Origin: Pestalotiopsis fici W106-1
Lineage: Eukaryota > Ascomycota > Sordariomycetes > Amphisphaeriales > Sporocadaceae
Direction of reading: 5' to 3'
DNA length: 64,000 nucleotides
NCBI RefSeq assembly: GCF_000516985.1
Contig: NW_006917098.1
Coordinates: 310,001-374,000, forward strand
The position numbers and the translations under genes were made by a program. The stretch's first letter is position 1, and every line of letters begins with the position of its first letter. Below, piece after piece: positions 1-12,499 of this stretch. The notes under the pieces are model-generated. The model saw only the letters and a list, made by a program, of their open reading frames with translations, was not told the origin of the DNA and did not search any database.

Positions 1-877
1 TGAGATCTTCTGTCTGTCATAGATTCGGCTTGCCAGCGCTGGCACATAACCTAAAGAGTCAGAGTCAGTTCATGGACTGCTGTGCTTTGTGAGGCAGGGA
101 AACGTACTGCCGCCATATGATTCACCGGCGATGTAGAATGGCTGTTTTGCATATTCAGGGAACCCATCCATGAAACCAACCAAAAAGTTCAACAGGTCCG
201 TGGTTGAGTCTCTCAGAGTGCTCACTTGCTGGCCGGAGTACGAGTAACCCACATTGATCGGTTGACTGCATAGTGTCAGGTATTACCGAGATGCGTTGTC
301 AAAGTCACCAGCACGGACGTTGAAAACTTACTCGATGAATATCATAGTAGCATTAGAGTGCCAGCTGTATTCATTGGCAATTGTTGTTCCATTCTCGGCG
401 TATAGGCATGGGCCGAGTTCATCAAATAGCCTGAATGTTACACCTGATGCTCCTGGGCCTCTACGTCTGGAGTCAGAAAAGTAGCAATTAGGGGAAAATG
501 CTATATGAAGCGGAACTTACCCAGTGAGCCAAAGGATGACTGGGTCGACTTGTGGGTTGTTCTCGCTAGGAAAGCCCCAAAAATACATGTGGCGATCATC
601 TTCTGCAGAATAATGTCAGAGTCACACCCTTCTGCACGTGTCCTTGTTTGGATTTTCCAAGACCTCAAGAGAAGGGACGGGGAAGAGACGAACCTGTGTC
701 CACGTACCCAGAGAATCCGGTTCGCCCGCTGCAAATGGACTCATCTGTAGGTTTAGATCGCACCCGCGCGGCCCTTCCCGGAAGCCGGTACAATGGCGAC
801 TGAGTAAAATACGCCTGAACCTCTCCCACCCAGGCGGCCAGCAAAAATGATATGGTCGCTAACCTAGAAAACACCAT
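1..877 (-). CDS. Serine carboxypeptidase (peptidase family S10), secreted; 3' part lies outside the window
   Basis: Exons by splice signals: 877-694, 602-521, 460-332, 265-108 and 50-1 (continues past the window edge). The protein begins with a signal peptide of about 22 residues (MVFSRLATISFLL...VQA). The S10 landmarks follow in order: CSGRTGFSGYVDT, then MYFWGF and WLTGGPGAS (substrate-binding loop), QPINVGYSYS, and the nucleophile motif GESYGGSYVPALA, whose first serine after GE is the catalytic residue. The Asp and His of the triad would lie outside the window. Family role: removes C-terminal amino acids from peptides, secreted or vacuolar. The acceptor at 461 was chosen because it restores GGPG; a nearby CAG would insert two arginines. 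Divergent from the ABC transporter, with 622 bases between the starts. Identity is secure; full length cannot be judged. Confidence 0.9.
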
Positions 878-1499
878 TTTTGTTTTACTCCCACTACTCT
901 TGTTTGCACATTCCAGAGCCTGCCCCGCTCAATCCTGTGTCTATTGTTCGGGAAGTAGTTTTATTGTATTGCGACTTGGATGAAGTGTAACCCACGTCTC
1001 GACTCTCGCAATGATTGGCCAAAATAGGTGTATCGCTTTTCTGCAGAATATTACTATCTAAGGCTCAAGCACCCCCTGGTTAACCCAAGGTTGTCTGCCA
1101 CGAATGTGGCACCTCGCTCTGCATTGCCCGATTGAGATAGATAAAGATATTCCCTAAGACGCCCAACCCTGCCCGTCCCCACATGGTGCAGTCGCAGCCA
1201 ATCATATGTAGTCCCCATAGCTCAGGCCACGAGCACCAAGCAGCTTCAAAACGACAAAGGCATCACTGCTATGCTTGAATCAATTTTGTTTTAGAGCTTT
1301 AAATACGCCAAGCTATAGACTCCGAGTCTCAAGGACCGAAGATCACATGACTTGTGTCTCTTGCACGCAGGAGCAAGGCATCGCTCACTTATCGTTTTTT
1401 TTTTCCTCCTCGGGAGTTTTCCAACACTAATAAGAAAGTGACGCTTATGCGTCGTAGCCAGTCGTGGCGGCCTTGACTTTCCAAAGCTTCCAAGACAAC
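878..1499. other. Divergent intergenic region
   Basis: 622 bases between the carboxypeptidase start and the proposed ABC transporter start. No reading frame or repeat is convincing. It must hold both promoters. A TTTAAATA stretch near 1300 could be a TATA-like element, but this is weak. Confidence 0.5.
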
Positions 1500-4400
1500 A
1501 TGGACCTATCTATCTTCTATCTCAGATCACGTGACGATCCGTTCTTTGAGAGAAGTCAATTTCTGCATTCGACAGATGCCGTTTCTTTGGAAACGGATAT
1601 AATTGAATCATCAGCATGGAATCGCGATAATTATTTCCTGTAAGTACATTGTTCCAGAATCATTTACGACAAATATATCACGGCCTTGAGTGCTTTTTCT
1701 TTCTATACTTTCTTTTTTCTTTTTTAATTCTCAGTTCTTTTACTTTTTATTATCCTCTCTTTTATCTTTTTCTTCTTCCTTTTCTTCTTTTTTCTTTCCT
1801 TTGTTATTGGCATCTTAGCTAGCTACCGAAGAGCCTGCGACTCATTGGCAACTCTTCATGTATTAACAACAATAGTGACTCCCTCTTATACAATACTAAT
1901 AAACATGTTCCAGGACAGCACAGGTTTCTATATCTTGCGTTTTTCTGTCATGTGTCTTCTACACCATTATCAAACAGCCTCGCTTGTCGAGCAGGGGCTT
2001 ATCTGCTAGACACACCTGTCTTGGAGTGGTTCGTGCAGCGTATTGCTTAAAATGAAAACTGAGTTTCGTAGTTGACCATACATATAGGCAATCCAGACGG
2101 TTCTCTTCACAATACTCGCAGCGAGCCTCTCAGCATCCATCAGAGATAGTGCCAAGAGCAAGGTACCTCTGAGCTCCTTGATGCTTGCAACAGTCATATC
2201 TGCTGTTACTTTTGTCACATTATTCCACCCTTCTACGAGCACAGCCCGTGGACTCGCCCACTTTGCGTTTGCCAGTACATGGGCCCTGCTTGAATCCGAT
2301 TCAACCGGATCCCTTTTCACATTGCCAAGATGCATCGCCATTCTCTACGGATGTTCGTTTGCAATTGACATGACATACCCTTTCACTCAACGGACCTTGG
2401 AGCTTCCCCTCGACCGTCTGCCCCTTTTTTCGTGGTTGTCATTCTCATGGATCGGCATCGTTATGACACAATTCTCAAAGGAGACTTTAAGCGAGAATAC
2501 TCTCTGGGAGGTCGATGAGATGACATCTGTACAGCAATCTCTTCATCGTGTATTGAGTGCATGTCCAGAGTCGAATTGGACTGAGCGGAGGTTGATTCCC
2601 TTTCTGCTGTGCAGCTTCACTAAACCATTATTGACATCTGCCGCACTGGAACTAGTTACCACGACCGGCAAGCTCCTGCAACCGTGGCTTCTCAAGCAGT
2701 TTTTGAGTCATCCATCTTTTCGCGTCGTGGGGTACATGCTCTGTGCTAGAGTCATCACAGCACTTAGCAGTACACATAGCTTGTTCTTACTAAACTTAGT
2801 CGGAGTTCGAGTGAAATCCTCTTTCGCTGCCTTGATCTGCGAGAAGGTCTTGTCTACATCCGCCAATCCCAAATCGCCTACTTCTTCACCCACGAATTTG
2901 ACCGAAGTGGATACAAACCGTATTGTGGAACTCATTACCATGATCCATGCGCTTTGGGCGTATCCATTACAAGCTTTGATATCGCTGAGCTGCATCACGT
3001 ATCTGATCGGTTGGCAGGCCATCGTGTTCTCCTCCCTTGTAATGGTATGTGGATTGACTTCTCACGAAAGCCCAGCTGAGTTGTATTGTACTTACATCCT
3101 CCATCTAGCTTTTTGCATATCCTATTCTCCATATCCAGACGAGCCGAATGCACGTTGGCATGGGAAATTTCATGGCCGCCAAAGACAAGAGAATCAGCCT
3201 GACAGAAGAGATTCTTACGCAGATCAAACCAGTATACATGCTCTCGTGGCAGAAATATCTTGCTGATAAGCTTGAAGAAGCTCGTTCGCAGGAGCTCCAC
3301 ATCCTTGGTGGCCTAGCCGGCAATCAGGCCATGCTGATGGGGGTTCTCGGGGCAGTCCCTGAGCTAATGTCGTCGGTTGCGTTTCTCTCAGTCTTTCTGA
3401 AAAGCGGTCAACTCGATGCACAATCTATCTTTCCAACCTTGGGGTATTGGATTATTCTCAAGGCTGCCCTCCCCGGTATATCGTCAATGCTTCCGCAACT
3501 ATTCACATGCATAGTATCATTTGACCGCATCCGGTCGTTCTTGGGTGTCATCTCCTCTGAGGACTGCCCAGATTCTACAGAGGTGCATCATGGGACCATC
3601 CGCGCAGATGACCTGTGTTTCGAGTTGGGTGGCCAGGGTCTACTGTCACATATCAATCTCGAGGTCAGATCGCCAGCACTTGTTACTGTGACGGGACCTG
3701 CTGGCTCTGGAAAGTCGCTCCTATGTCAAGGCCTGCTGGGTTTCATTGCGCCAGCGTCGGGGAAATTGACTTTGTCTGGACGACTTGCTTATGTTCCTCA
3801 AACCCCATGGTTGGTCCGCGGTAGCATTCGCGACAACATTATATTCGGAAGGCAATTTGAATCGGACTTCTACATGTCCGTGCTGCGGGCTTGCGCACTT
3901 GACATTGACATCTCCGAGATGCAAGGTGGCGATGACAAGCCCGTCGGCGGTTTGGGGGTGGCGCTGAGCGGGGGACAAATGAGCCGTATATCCATTGCTC
4001 GTGCACTTTATTCTCGAGCCGCCGTCTATATCTTTGACGATCCACTGGCAGCTCTCGATGCCAAGGTCAAGGCTCATATCCTAGAACACGTCTTTAGCCC
4101 TCAAGGAATGCTTGCCAATGCTCTCTGTGTAGTTGTCACGAACCACTCAAGTTTGGTGCGTGCCTCCCACTACCATTTCAACATTGAGGATGGCCGGTTT
4201 TGTGAGGTCAAGCCTGACCTCATCGATATTTCTCTTGACAACACAGCAACGAGGTCAGACATCAAAACGCACGACAGCATTGTTGCCGAACCGCTGGCAG
4301 CAGAGGATATAGATTCCGAAACCGTCATGCCAGAGGACAGAAACTCGATTCAGCAGGAGTATCCCCCCAAGGATAAAGGAAAAGTCTTGGAAGCCAATAC

Positions 4401-6367
4401 TACTCTGACCGTATCCCAGTGGTCAATCTACCGAAGCTGGCTTGGAAAAGCACATCCAGCTGGCTGGTTTGCAGTCTTTGTCTTGATCGTTGCGGGGAAG
4501 ATCAGCAGCGGATACTCAACCTACCTACTCAGCGTGCTAGCAGGTGACACGGGGAGTGCGGCATTGCATGACCTCGCATGGTTCACTGTCATTGGTTTGT
4601 TGCAGTCACTCTTTAGTGCTGCTTTCCTAATGGTGACATATCATCTATGCCTTATCCCGGCTGCGACGAAGATGCATGCCGCCCTCGCTTGCTCAGTGCT
4701 GAAAAAGCCATTGTCCTACTTTGCTACGAGGTCAATCGGCAGTGTTTTGAACCTTTTCACAAACGATATAGGTAAACTCGACGGGACCATCACCAGCAAC
4801 TTCCTCGCCTTGCTGATGGTTGGATCAAATCTCGGTCTTGTTATTATTGTCTTACTTATACCCTCGCCGATTGCACTTGCTTATCTGATGCCGCTGGGCT
4901 TTGTCTATTTTGCGATACAGGCTAGGTACCTGCAAGTGGCCTGTCAAATTAGGCGTCTCGAGCTCGAAACGAGGATCCCCATAATAGACAGCATTCATAT
5001 GTCGCAGTCCGGCCGCCAAAGCATACTGCTTTATGGGCAGCGCAACAGGTTTCTCGCCGACCACTATAGCACTATCAATAACAATGTTCGCATGATGGTA
5101 ATATCCAGTGCGCTCGAAGGTTGGCTTCTTCTTCGACTAGACATCATCGGAAGGTAAGCTCTTCGAAAGCCCAAGACGAACAGACGTCAAAGTCTAACAG
5201 TCTAACGTGCATTCAGCCTGGTCCAGGTCCTGTCAGCACTTTCAATGCTATGGTTAGGGCTTGATTCGGCAAAACTTGGGTTTGTTATGAACTACTCTAT
5301 GCAAGCTACGGCCATGTTTCAGGCTCTTGTTAAATACCGGACAAATCTTGAGCTCGACATTGTCTCGGTAGAACGTATTGAACGTCAATGGGAGCCCAAC
5401 ATCGACACCAAGTCTGATGATCTAGCAGCGGATCAGACTATCTATGACGCCTGGCCTAGGTACGGCGAAGTGTCTCTGAGAGGCTATTCTGCATCATATC
5501 CAAATATGGCGAAAGATTGCTTGACAGACGTATCTCTTGAAATCTCTCCTGGGCAAAAGGTCGCGATTGTTGGGAGAACAGGCTCTGGCAAATCCTCCCT
5601 AGTTCTGGGAGTCATGGGATTCCTCGAGCAGAAATCCGGTATGATACAGATTGACGGCGTTGATATCACGGCATTGGAATCTACGCAGCTTAGGTCAAGA
5701 CTTTCTGTTGTGCCTCAGGATATCCCCGTCTTGAAGGGTACTTTGCGAGCCAACTTAGACCCATCTGGAACTAAGTCTGATGACGAGCTTCTGGAAGTAA
5801 TTCAGGACTGTGGACTGCGAGTTGCATCATACAATGATGACGATATCTTGGATATTGCTATAGCGGAAGGAGGGTGAGTCTTCAAACACGCTTTGACAAA
5901 TATTGCTCACTGACTTGTTCACAAAACTGCAGAACCAATCTATCGAGAGGTCAACTTCAGCTACTTGCCATTGCCCGCGCATTGTTAAAAAGCAGTAAAA
6001 TTGTCATTCTAGACGAAGGTATACATTGGCGCAGCATATCCATATCACTGAGCTCGATTATCGTTAGCTAACCTTGTCACGTAACGTCACAGCCACCGCT
6101 TCTCTTGACAGCAAGGCAGAGAACTACGTCCATGACCTTTTCCAAAGCAAGCTTAAACACACTACAGTTATTGCGATTATCCACCGCTTGGAACGAATTG
6201 TGAGTTGTTTGAACGCTACATGATCTCGTTCGCCTCTGCTAACTTTACAGACTTCTTATGACCGCGTCATTGTACTTGATTCGGGGAGGGTGATTGAGTT
6301 CGGCTCGCCTTTAGCCCTGGCACAAACTCAAGATTCTGCGCTGTCCCATTTAATAAACGCCTCCTAG
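1500..6367 (+). CDS. ABC transporter, subfamily C (MRP-like) full transporter
   Basis: Exons: 1500-1639, 1914-2028, 2088-3044, 3109-5153, 5217-5873, 5933-6018, 6093-6199, 6251-6367; the sum is 1407 codons plus stop, in frame throughout. An N-terminal hydrophobic region (residues about 48-190, TMD0-like) precedes two TMD-NBD halves. NBD1 (about 560-770): Walker A GPAGSGKS, signature LSGGQ, Walker B ending FDDP, with Asp where the catalytic Glu would be, as is usual for NBD1 of this subfamily. NBD2 (from about 1160): Walker A GRTGSGKS, signature LSRGQ, Walker B VILDEATASLD with the Glu present. Family role: ATP-driven export of conjugates, drugs or metabolites across plasma or vacuolar membrane; the substrate cannot be read from sequence. 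Exons 1 and 2 are the least certain: they rest on a GTAAGT donor at 1640, a branch-point-like ACTAAT before the CAG at 1911-1913, and a GTTCGT donor at 2029. Confidence 0.9.
1685..1802 (+). repeat. Pyrimidine-rich low-complexity tract inside proposed intron 1
   Basis: Over 100 bases made almost wholly of T and C (TTTTCTTTC-type runs). It lies inside the 274-base first intron of the ABC transporter model, or in its 5' region if exon 1 is wrong. Such tracts are common in fungal leaders and introns. Confidence 0.7.
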
Positions 6368-6710
6368 CTTGCAAATTTTGTGGCTTAGCTGGAAGAGACG
6401 TAGTGCATGACAGATACCTGTTGCACTGAGGCAGTTAGTGCTCATCGAGAATTACGTGCTCGGGAATACGGATGAAATGATCATATATTAAATAATCAGT
6501 GTTTTGCAACATGATTTCGTTTTGGTGTTTCTAAGTCATATTTCTAGTAGTGTTGAGACTTCTTAGTCACGCAAACGGGAAAAGAAATGCCTATTGATAA
6601 GAATGAGACAACCGCTCAAGAACTGAAAGTAAGGAATTATTACAACCGAACCTCCCTATCCATTCTCAGTCACTTAGGATAGCAGACGATGAATGAGTGT
6701 AAAATCAATA
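6368..6710. other. Convergent intergenic region
   Basis: 343 AT-rich bases between two converging 3' ends (ABC transporter and Zn2Cys6 regulator). No gene or repeat seen; presumably both 3' UTRs and polyadenylation signals. Confidence 0.5.
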
Positions 6711-9149
6711 CTATTGAACGTTGACCATATCTAAAAATGGAAAAGCTTCGCAGTCTGTCATCGCTGTCCTTCCCAAGTCGTCATTCCTCTGTACTCTCCC
6801 CAGCATGACGGCTTGGATTGTCAATCCGCCTGCCCCGATATCACAGAGCTCCTGTACCTCGAAATATGCTTCAAGGGCAGTATATACCAACTGGACCACA
6901 CGGCCCTTGTGCCATTCTTCCATGACCTGACGGAGTACCCGCTTCACAAGATTGATGGGGAGTCTACCCTCTCTGGAACCACCACTATTCTCCATTTTGG
7001 ATAGGTAGTTATAGATCCATTCAAGAACCTTGATGGAACACGACCTCATGGAGACCTGTATCAAGACCCACGCAACACCAAGCTCGTACATATTCTCCGT
7101 CAGGCACGAGTGTATATCAAGTCCTGCCGCGATGCGGAGACAAAGCATCACCCATGGATCCACACGGTTATTGGCCCAGTCATTCATGGTAGGAGTGCCA
7201 ATGTTACAGCAGTACTGGATATTGTCTCGTGAGGCATAAAGCTGCGCGCAGCAGTAACGCAGGTAATTCATCGCGGCGTGATGAGACGAGAATACAAGGG
7301 GCCGCACTCGAAGTTCCGATGACTCCACGTTTGTGCACATCATGTCCTTGGACGAAAAGCTTTCCGCCGGTCGTTGACTCAGAGACAAGGACGACTCCCA
7401 CTCATCCAAGAGCGACCTCTCGTGATCCATAATCGCATATAGGTCGAGAGATCCATTACCTGCAGCAAAACCACTTTTGGTCTTCCACCGGCCTATCTGC
7501 TTCATCAAAGAAACCCATGACCGGTACAGGGGGCTTGATGAATCGCAACCAACAGTCAGTTGTAGTAATAACAGGTCCGACGCTCTAGAGATGGTGCATA
7601 GACGAAGCATGATGAAAGCGTGGTCTGACGAAGTGAGAGCAATATTGCGCTCCAAATCAGCTCGAAATTGAGGTTCGCTGGCAAAAATAGACACGGCTTC
7701 ACTCGTGCGAAAGGGCAGACAGTCGGTGACATGCTGTGCCTTCAAATCGGCCCATGCAATGACCAACTCCACTCCCAATGGAGACTTTATGATTGTCTCG
7801 TGATTAGAGATGACGGTGCGCTCAATCTGTTGCAAATGATAGTAGCTACCATTAAAGGTACCCGAACCAATCTCGAAATAGGTGCAGAGAATCACGACGA
7901 CTAATTGCGCCGTCGTCTCCATGGCATTTTCGCCCTCTCGGGCTTGTAACCCCAAGCTTTCCAGCGCCTGGCTATAGTAAGCCAAACCATCGGCGTAGAA
8001 TTCGGGGTGACTTTGGCGGGATTCAAGCTGGATCTTGTTGCCAAAAGTCTCGGATTGATTCATGTGCGCTGCGCCCAGAGCGAGGACAGCGTACTTGACG
8101 ACTTCGTACTTTTCGATGAACGAGTCGATGCGCGAGAGTACGGGCGCCATGCGTGGCAGTAGATGAGTGCGCCAACGTCTCAAGATGATGGGCTGTCGTG
8201 AGGGATCGCACAATTCCACCGTCTCTGTCGGGCTCTGCGTTGAGATCCTTGGCGACAGGCTATAACCAATCTCAGCGGCGCGCCAGTCGCTCAGGATCTG
8301 TGTAAAGTTCAGCAGTGGTGGTGTCCACGCTATTGGGAATGGCCCGTATGGGTTCGGCGTGTTGGAGCTTGGATGATCCGACGCGTGTTCAATACTATGC
8401 GATATGGATGCTGAAGCGATCGCAGATGGTGATAGAGGACTTCCTGAATTGTTCTGATCAAGCAAACTTATCAGAGCGACTGGATCACCAATCTCGACCT
8501 GTCCAAGAAGGCTATTTTCTCGGACGCGTCGAGAGGCGGGGTTGTTTTTTTGAGCTCCCAGTGAAGATGCATTGCGAAGATCCGAACTGTTATCTCCCAC
8601 CTCATGGTTGCTTGTTACAGGCGCCCTTTCGTTCTCAATGTCGACATACGACGCTTCATTTGATTCTTCCATCGCAGGTGAAGCAGCCGGTGGTGCATTT
8701 GGGCGTGGAGATGGTCCTTGGTTGCCCGCTGCTTCTGGGCCGTCTCTCGTGACATCATTAACAGGAGCAAATTCAATATTCACATGTCGCTGCGGCGTTC
8801 CAACGGGGTTCGCCTCGTGACGAGTAGCCACCTCATCATCGCGAAGTGTGGTTTCTGATGCAGACCCATCAACAGACTGCTTGATCTTTTCGACTCGTTC
8901 CTTGATGACGGCCGAATCATCGCGAAAGACAAACCTAGGACTAAAGTCACATTTCAACCCTCTTCGTGCACAGGCGTGACACGTCGGCTTATGTTCGTCA
9001 CACTACTAGATTCACTCAGTGACCAGTCATCCAGGAAGTTAAAAGCAATATCAAGGCACCTCTCGCACCTTGAGCCGCCGCTGTCGGCAGGGATAGCAAC
9101 CTGTCCTCGAACGAGTAATTACCCGTTTCCGCTGCCCAAAGCTTGGCAT
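6711..9149 (-). CDS. Zn2Cys6 transcription factor with fungal-specific regulatory domain
   Basis: Exons 9149-9069 and 9002-6711 give 790 residues. The zinc cluster is split by the intron: exon 1 ends GCYPCRQRRLK and exon 2 opens CDEHKPTCHACARRGLKC, giving Cys 18, 21, 28, 35, 38 and 45 in the CX2CX6CX6CX2CX6C spacing of Gal4-type proteins. A low-complexity Ser/Pro/Asn-rich linker (about 80-270) leads to a helical middle domain (about 300-600, with WRTHLLPRMAP and YAVLALGAAHM) of the Fungal_trans_2 kind. Nuclear DNA-binding regulator; targets unknown. It lies between the ABC transporter (convergent) and the amidase (same strand), and either could be a target, but that is only neighbourhood inference. 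Confidence 0.92.
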
Positions 9150-9583
9150 TTCGTGATTTCATGTGCGGCTTGCACATTTGGATGGTTAGAAAATTGTGTT
9201 CATGACTGGAAGTATGCAGCTTTCCCACTCGATTCCCATCAGGTTGAGCCTGGGACCTGACTAATCAAGCCCCGCAGAGATAACAAGAAACTGGTGGATT
9301 GTACAATGTACGCGATATACTAGCAGCGGAAAACAGAGCTGAAAACGTGCAAAGTTGGGACCCATGGCTCGTTCTCGAATACCAAATCTGGTAAGGTCAG
9401 TCTAACCACAGCGCTCATAGGCTAGTGCCAACACAAGCACAGCGCGTCCCCGTGCACCTTTGCAATATTCGTGCTTGCAAGTTGAGAAATTGAGCACATT
9501 ACTGTTGTTTAATACATGAGCAATATTTATTGTCTATTGATTACATTAAGTATCATGATTGTCGTCGGTGAAATGCATCATGA
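9150..9583. other. Intergenic region upstream of the Zn2Cys6 regulator
   Basis: 434 bases between the amidase 3' end and the regulator start on the same strand. Nothing beyond presumed promoter and 3' UTR sequence was seen. Confidence 0.5.
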
Positions 9584-11632
9584 TCATGGAGCACACTGAT
9601 AGTGATCCAAGCTGGATGTGGAGCACGTGTAGCCAGGCCAAGCAGCGTCCCAGGGCCCCTCGGCTGTCTCCGCGTTGTACCATTCTGGTTTCTCGTTCCA
9701 CTTGAACAAATCTTCCATAGCCGATGCAACCTGTACCAGTTTCGCCTCACCGTACTGCCGACCATAGACACCCATGGCAAAGGGAGTTGAGAAGCCGTCC
9801 ATGCCAATTGGCACCGACGCGATGGGGTAACCGGCGTAGGAAGGCATCGGGGCACATGCGGAACTATAGCCACCAGCCCGGCCATTCGGAACAAGCAGAC
9901 CATCGAGCTCAATGATGGTACCATTGTCCAATACCCACGCGTGGGCTTGGTCAATGGCCTGGCGCGCTGTGAAACGCCCCCAGCCAAACGCCGTCCAAAA
10001 TGTGCTGTCCATTGAACCGTTTGTCGCAACACCAGCATCATAGAAACTCTGGCCCGAGGTTGTATCCCACCACCAGGTGTTGTTCCCCAATGCGCCCGTG
10101 GTACTATTGTGAGCAATATTCCAAGCGGCCATTTCAGCAAGAGAGGTCATTCCCTGGCGCTCGTCGCCTTCTGGGAAGGTCCAGTTCTGCAGCCAATCGC
10201 CATAGCCGACGGCGAGGAGAGTGCTGAAAGCAATGCTGTGTGCGAATTCCGCGGGAACAGAACTGGCTTGCCCGGCTCCATAGGCACTCGCAAGGCCGCT
10301 AAATGGGCTGTTCTGTTTGGAAAAGTTAGTGTACCTTTCAGCGGTGGGGCAATTGAATCCAATACCGTAATGTTATAAATCTCGGCACCCGCCGCCTTGA
10401 GCTGTTCAATGCGCTGCTCATAAACCTGTCTGATGCCGGGGCTGTTCATGTGCTAAATATTCAATTCTGGTAAGCAGGTCGTCTTTCCAGAAGTCTCATC
10501 GTACTCACAGCATTTGTCGACCAGTAGGGATCCCAAGGGAGGCCTAGCTTCATTCCCTGCAGTGCTTTCTTCTCAACGACGTGTGCCGAATATCCATCAT
10601 CCGGATAGTGTCCAATGGCTTGGTAAGTGAGGTTGTCATATGCATCTGGGCCATGCATGATATCGAGCATCATGGCCACATCCTCCATTGATCGAGCCAG
10701 TGGCCCAGGCGAGTCGTGGTAGTAGCTACCAGTCACAACACCATGACGTGACACGAGTCCGGGCGTCGACTTGATTGTGTACAGCCCGAGTTGCGCGGCA
10801 GGGTGAACGAGCGATCTTTCTACACAGTTAGCATAACGAATAAGTTCCCTGGTCATGAAATGTGTTCCTCACCCGTAGGTTTCTGTGCCGATGGCAATGG
10901 CAGCTTGATTGATACGAACAGCCACAACGGAGCCACTGGAGCTGCCTGCTGTCGGCTGCGTCAAATTGTATGGGTTTCTTGTCTGTCCTGTTCGGCTGGA
11001 ATATCCACTCGCATAGTTACTCAATGCACGATGGTCTGCCGCCTCTGACATGGTAGTATGGCCCAGCAACACACCGCCGGCCGCACGAAGCTTCACTACC
11101 GCCGTGGCTTCGGAGGAATATCGACCACCAAGGAAGACAAGAGTACCTTCGCTAGTATTGTGCTTGTCGTTGGTGTAGTAATTATCCTTGACAAGAAACG
11201 GTATACCGTGTAGGGGCCCACGGATCTTGCCTTCAGTTCTCTCGGCATCCATAGCCTCGGCGATTGCAATGGCATCGGGATTCACTTCGCTGATGGAATG
11301 AGTATAACTAGAGTCACCGCGTTAGTTACTGGTTCGGTTTATCCACACAATAATCTCACTTATTAGTCTGCTCAATCCGAGCAAGATAGCACTCGACGAG
11401 ATCGCGACTGTTCAGCTTGCCCTGGACCATGAATTGCTGCAGTCTGTCCACTGGTACATCCTCAATATCGACATTCTTGCATTTTGGAACTACAGATGCA
11501 AGATTAGTCAATGCACAAGTGCTGATCTGCCATTCTTCTTTCCAAGTCCTTACGAGGGAATTGAGTGCTACAGGTGGCAACGACAGCGCCGGCAAGGCCC
11601 AAAACGGCTATGCCAATCGAGGAAGGACGCAT
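9584..11632 (-). CDS. Secreted amidase (amidase signature family)
   Basis: Exons 11632-11554, 11489-11360, 11307-10873, 10815-10509, 10452-10366 and 10312-9584 give 588 residues. A signal peptide (MRPSSIGIAVLGLAGAVVA) starts the protein. The Ser-cisSer-Lys triad is in place: Lys110 in FLVKDN, Ser192 in TAGSSSG, and the nucleophile Ser216 in ETYGSLVHPA. The family hydrolyses carboxamide bonds. The signal peptide and many Asn-X-Ser/Thr sites suggest extracellular or wall-linked action; the substrate is unknown. Exon 4 starts after AAAG at 10816-10819 rather than the nearby TAG because only this choice restores the conserved GS. Intron 5 (53 bases, branch site ACACTAAC) removes a false extension of frame. 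A 441-bp inverted-repeat element sits 418 bases upstream of the start. Confidence 0.93.
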
Positions 11633-12040
11633 GTTGCTTGCCCGACAGTCGCCTACCACTACAGAAATGGCAGAAAAACGAGTTGAGGAAGAACCGGATT
11701 GCCCGGGATGAATTAAATCTATATCGACCATCAGACCATCGACGGCGAGCCCCGTTATCCGATATGACCGATGTATTATGGGGATCGTAATTTTAGTCCG
11801 GTCTCGGCAAGATATGATCGGAAGCGTCGCCGACGGGTCTCCGAGCGGGACGGAAAGCCAAGCACATTGCGGGTCAGCAGAGATTACTCTTTTTAGTAGC
11901 AATATTGCGGTAATAATTTCCCCCAATCTTTATAACCGACGCCTCCAGGCAATATTACCCAAAGTCAGGCTTTTTATCAACCGACCGCAATTCGTAGCGG
12001 CTCCGTGCCTGAAAGCCAAGTCAACTTAAGTAAGCTACAC
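11633..12040. other. Amidase upstream region proximal to the inverted-repeat element
   Basis: Holds the presumed amidase promoter between the start codon and the mobile element. A CTTTATAACC sequence near 11930 could act as a TATA-like element. No gene seen. Confidence 0.4.
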
Positions 12041-12049
12041 TCTTGCACA
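12041..12049. repeat. Left copy of 9-bp target-site duplication
   Basis: TCTTGCACA directly abuts the left terminal inverted repeat and is repeated exactly at 12491-12499 next to the right one. Confidence 0.85.
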
Positions 12050-12490
12050 GGCTCCTAATACATCGACGGGGCCCCGTCGATGTGATGTAAGCGTTTTTTT
12101 TTTTTTTTTACAGCGCTTCATAGCGTTCTGCCACTTTTTACAGCGCCTTATAGCGTTTTGCCACTTTTTATAACGCTCTTATTAGGGCATGCTGCTATTA
12201 TTATACGAAGAGGGCAAAAAGCATGCTCGCAATCGTTGGGAAACGATTACGAATAAGGACCTATATGCCTATAGGACTGGGACGGGATTAGTGCCATATA
12301 ATATCTGCTATAATAATTTGCTATTGCGGCGTTTCGCTATAAAATAATATAGTGCTGCATAAAATAGCAAAATGCTATATAAAATAGCAAAGCGTTATAT
12401 GGCGTTATAAAAAATGGCAGAACGCTGTAAAGCGCTGTAAAAAAAACGCTTACATAATATCGACGGGGCCCCGTCGATATATTGGGCGCC
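12050..12490. mobile_element. 441-bp non-autonomous DNA transposon (MITE-like) with long terminal inverted repeats
   Basis: The ends are inverted copies of about 85-90 bases: each starts GGC(T/G)CC(T/C)AATA and then carries the 20-base palindrome ATCGACGGGGCCCCGTCGAT, followed by TGTAAGCG and a T run, then ACAGCGCTT...GCGTTCTGCCA. Most differences between the arms are C/T or G/A changes. Inside the left arm are tandem 30-base units (12105-12134, 12135-12164 and a third partial copy) with TAGCGTT and GCCACTTTTTA. No open frame could encode a transposase. The exact 9-bp flanking duplication fits Mutator-like (MULE) elements, which typically make duplications of about 9 bp; superfamily assignment is inference. 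Position: 418 bases upstream of the amidase start. Confidence 0.85.
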
Positions 12491-12499
12491 TCTTGCACA
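12491..12499. repeat. Right copy of 9-bp target-site duplication
   Basis: TCTTGCACA, identical to 12041-12049. Confidence 0.85.

Noticed and set aside
9553..10140. 195-codon frame overlapping the amidase
   Set aside because: Shadow of the amidase last exon in another frame; the amidase frame carries the conserved C-terminal sequence.
10314..10335. 22-base intron GTACAC...ACAG in the amidase
   Set aside because: Too short for a fungal intron; a 53-base intron from GTATTG at 10365 with a proper branch site gives the right frame.
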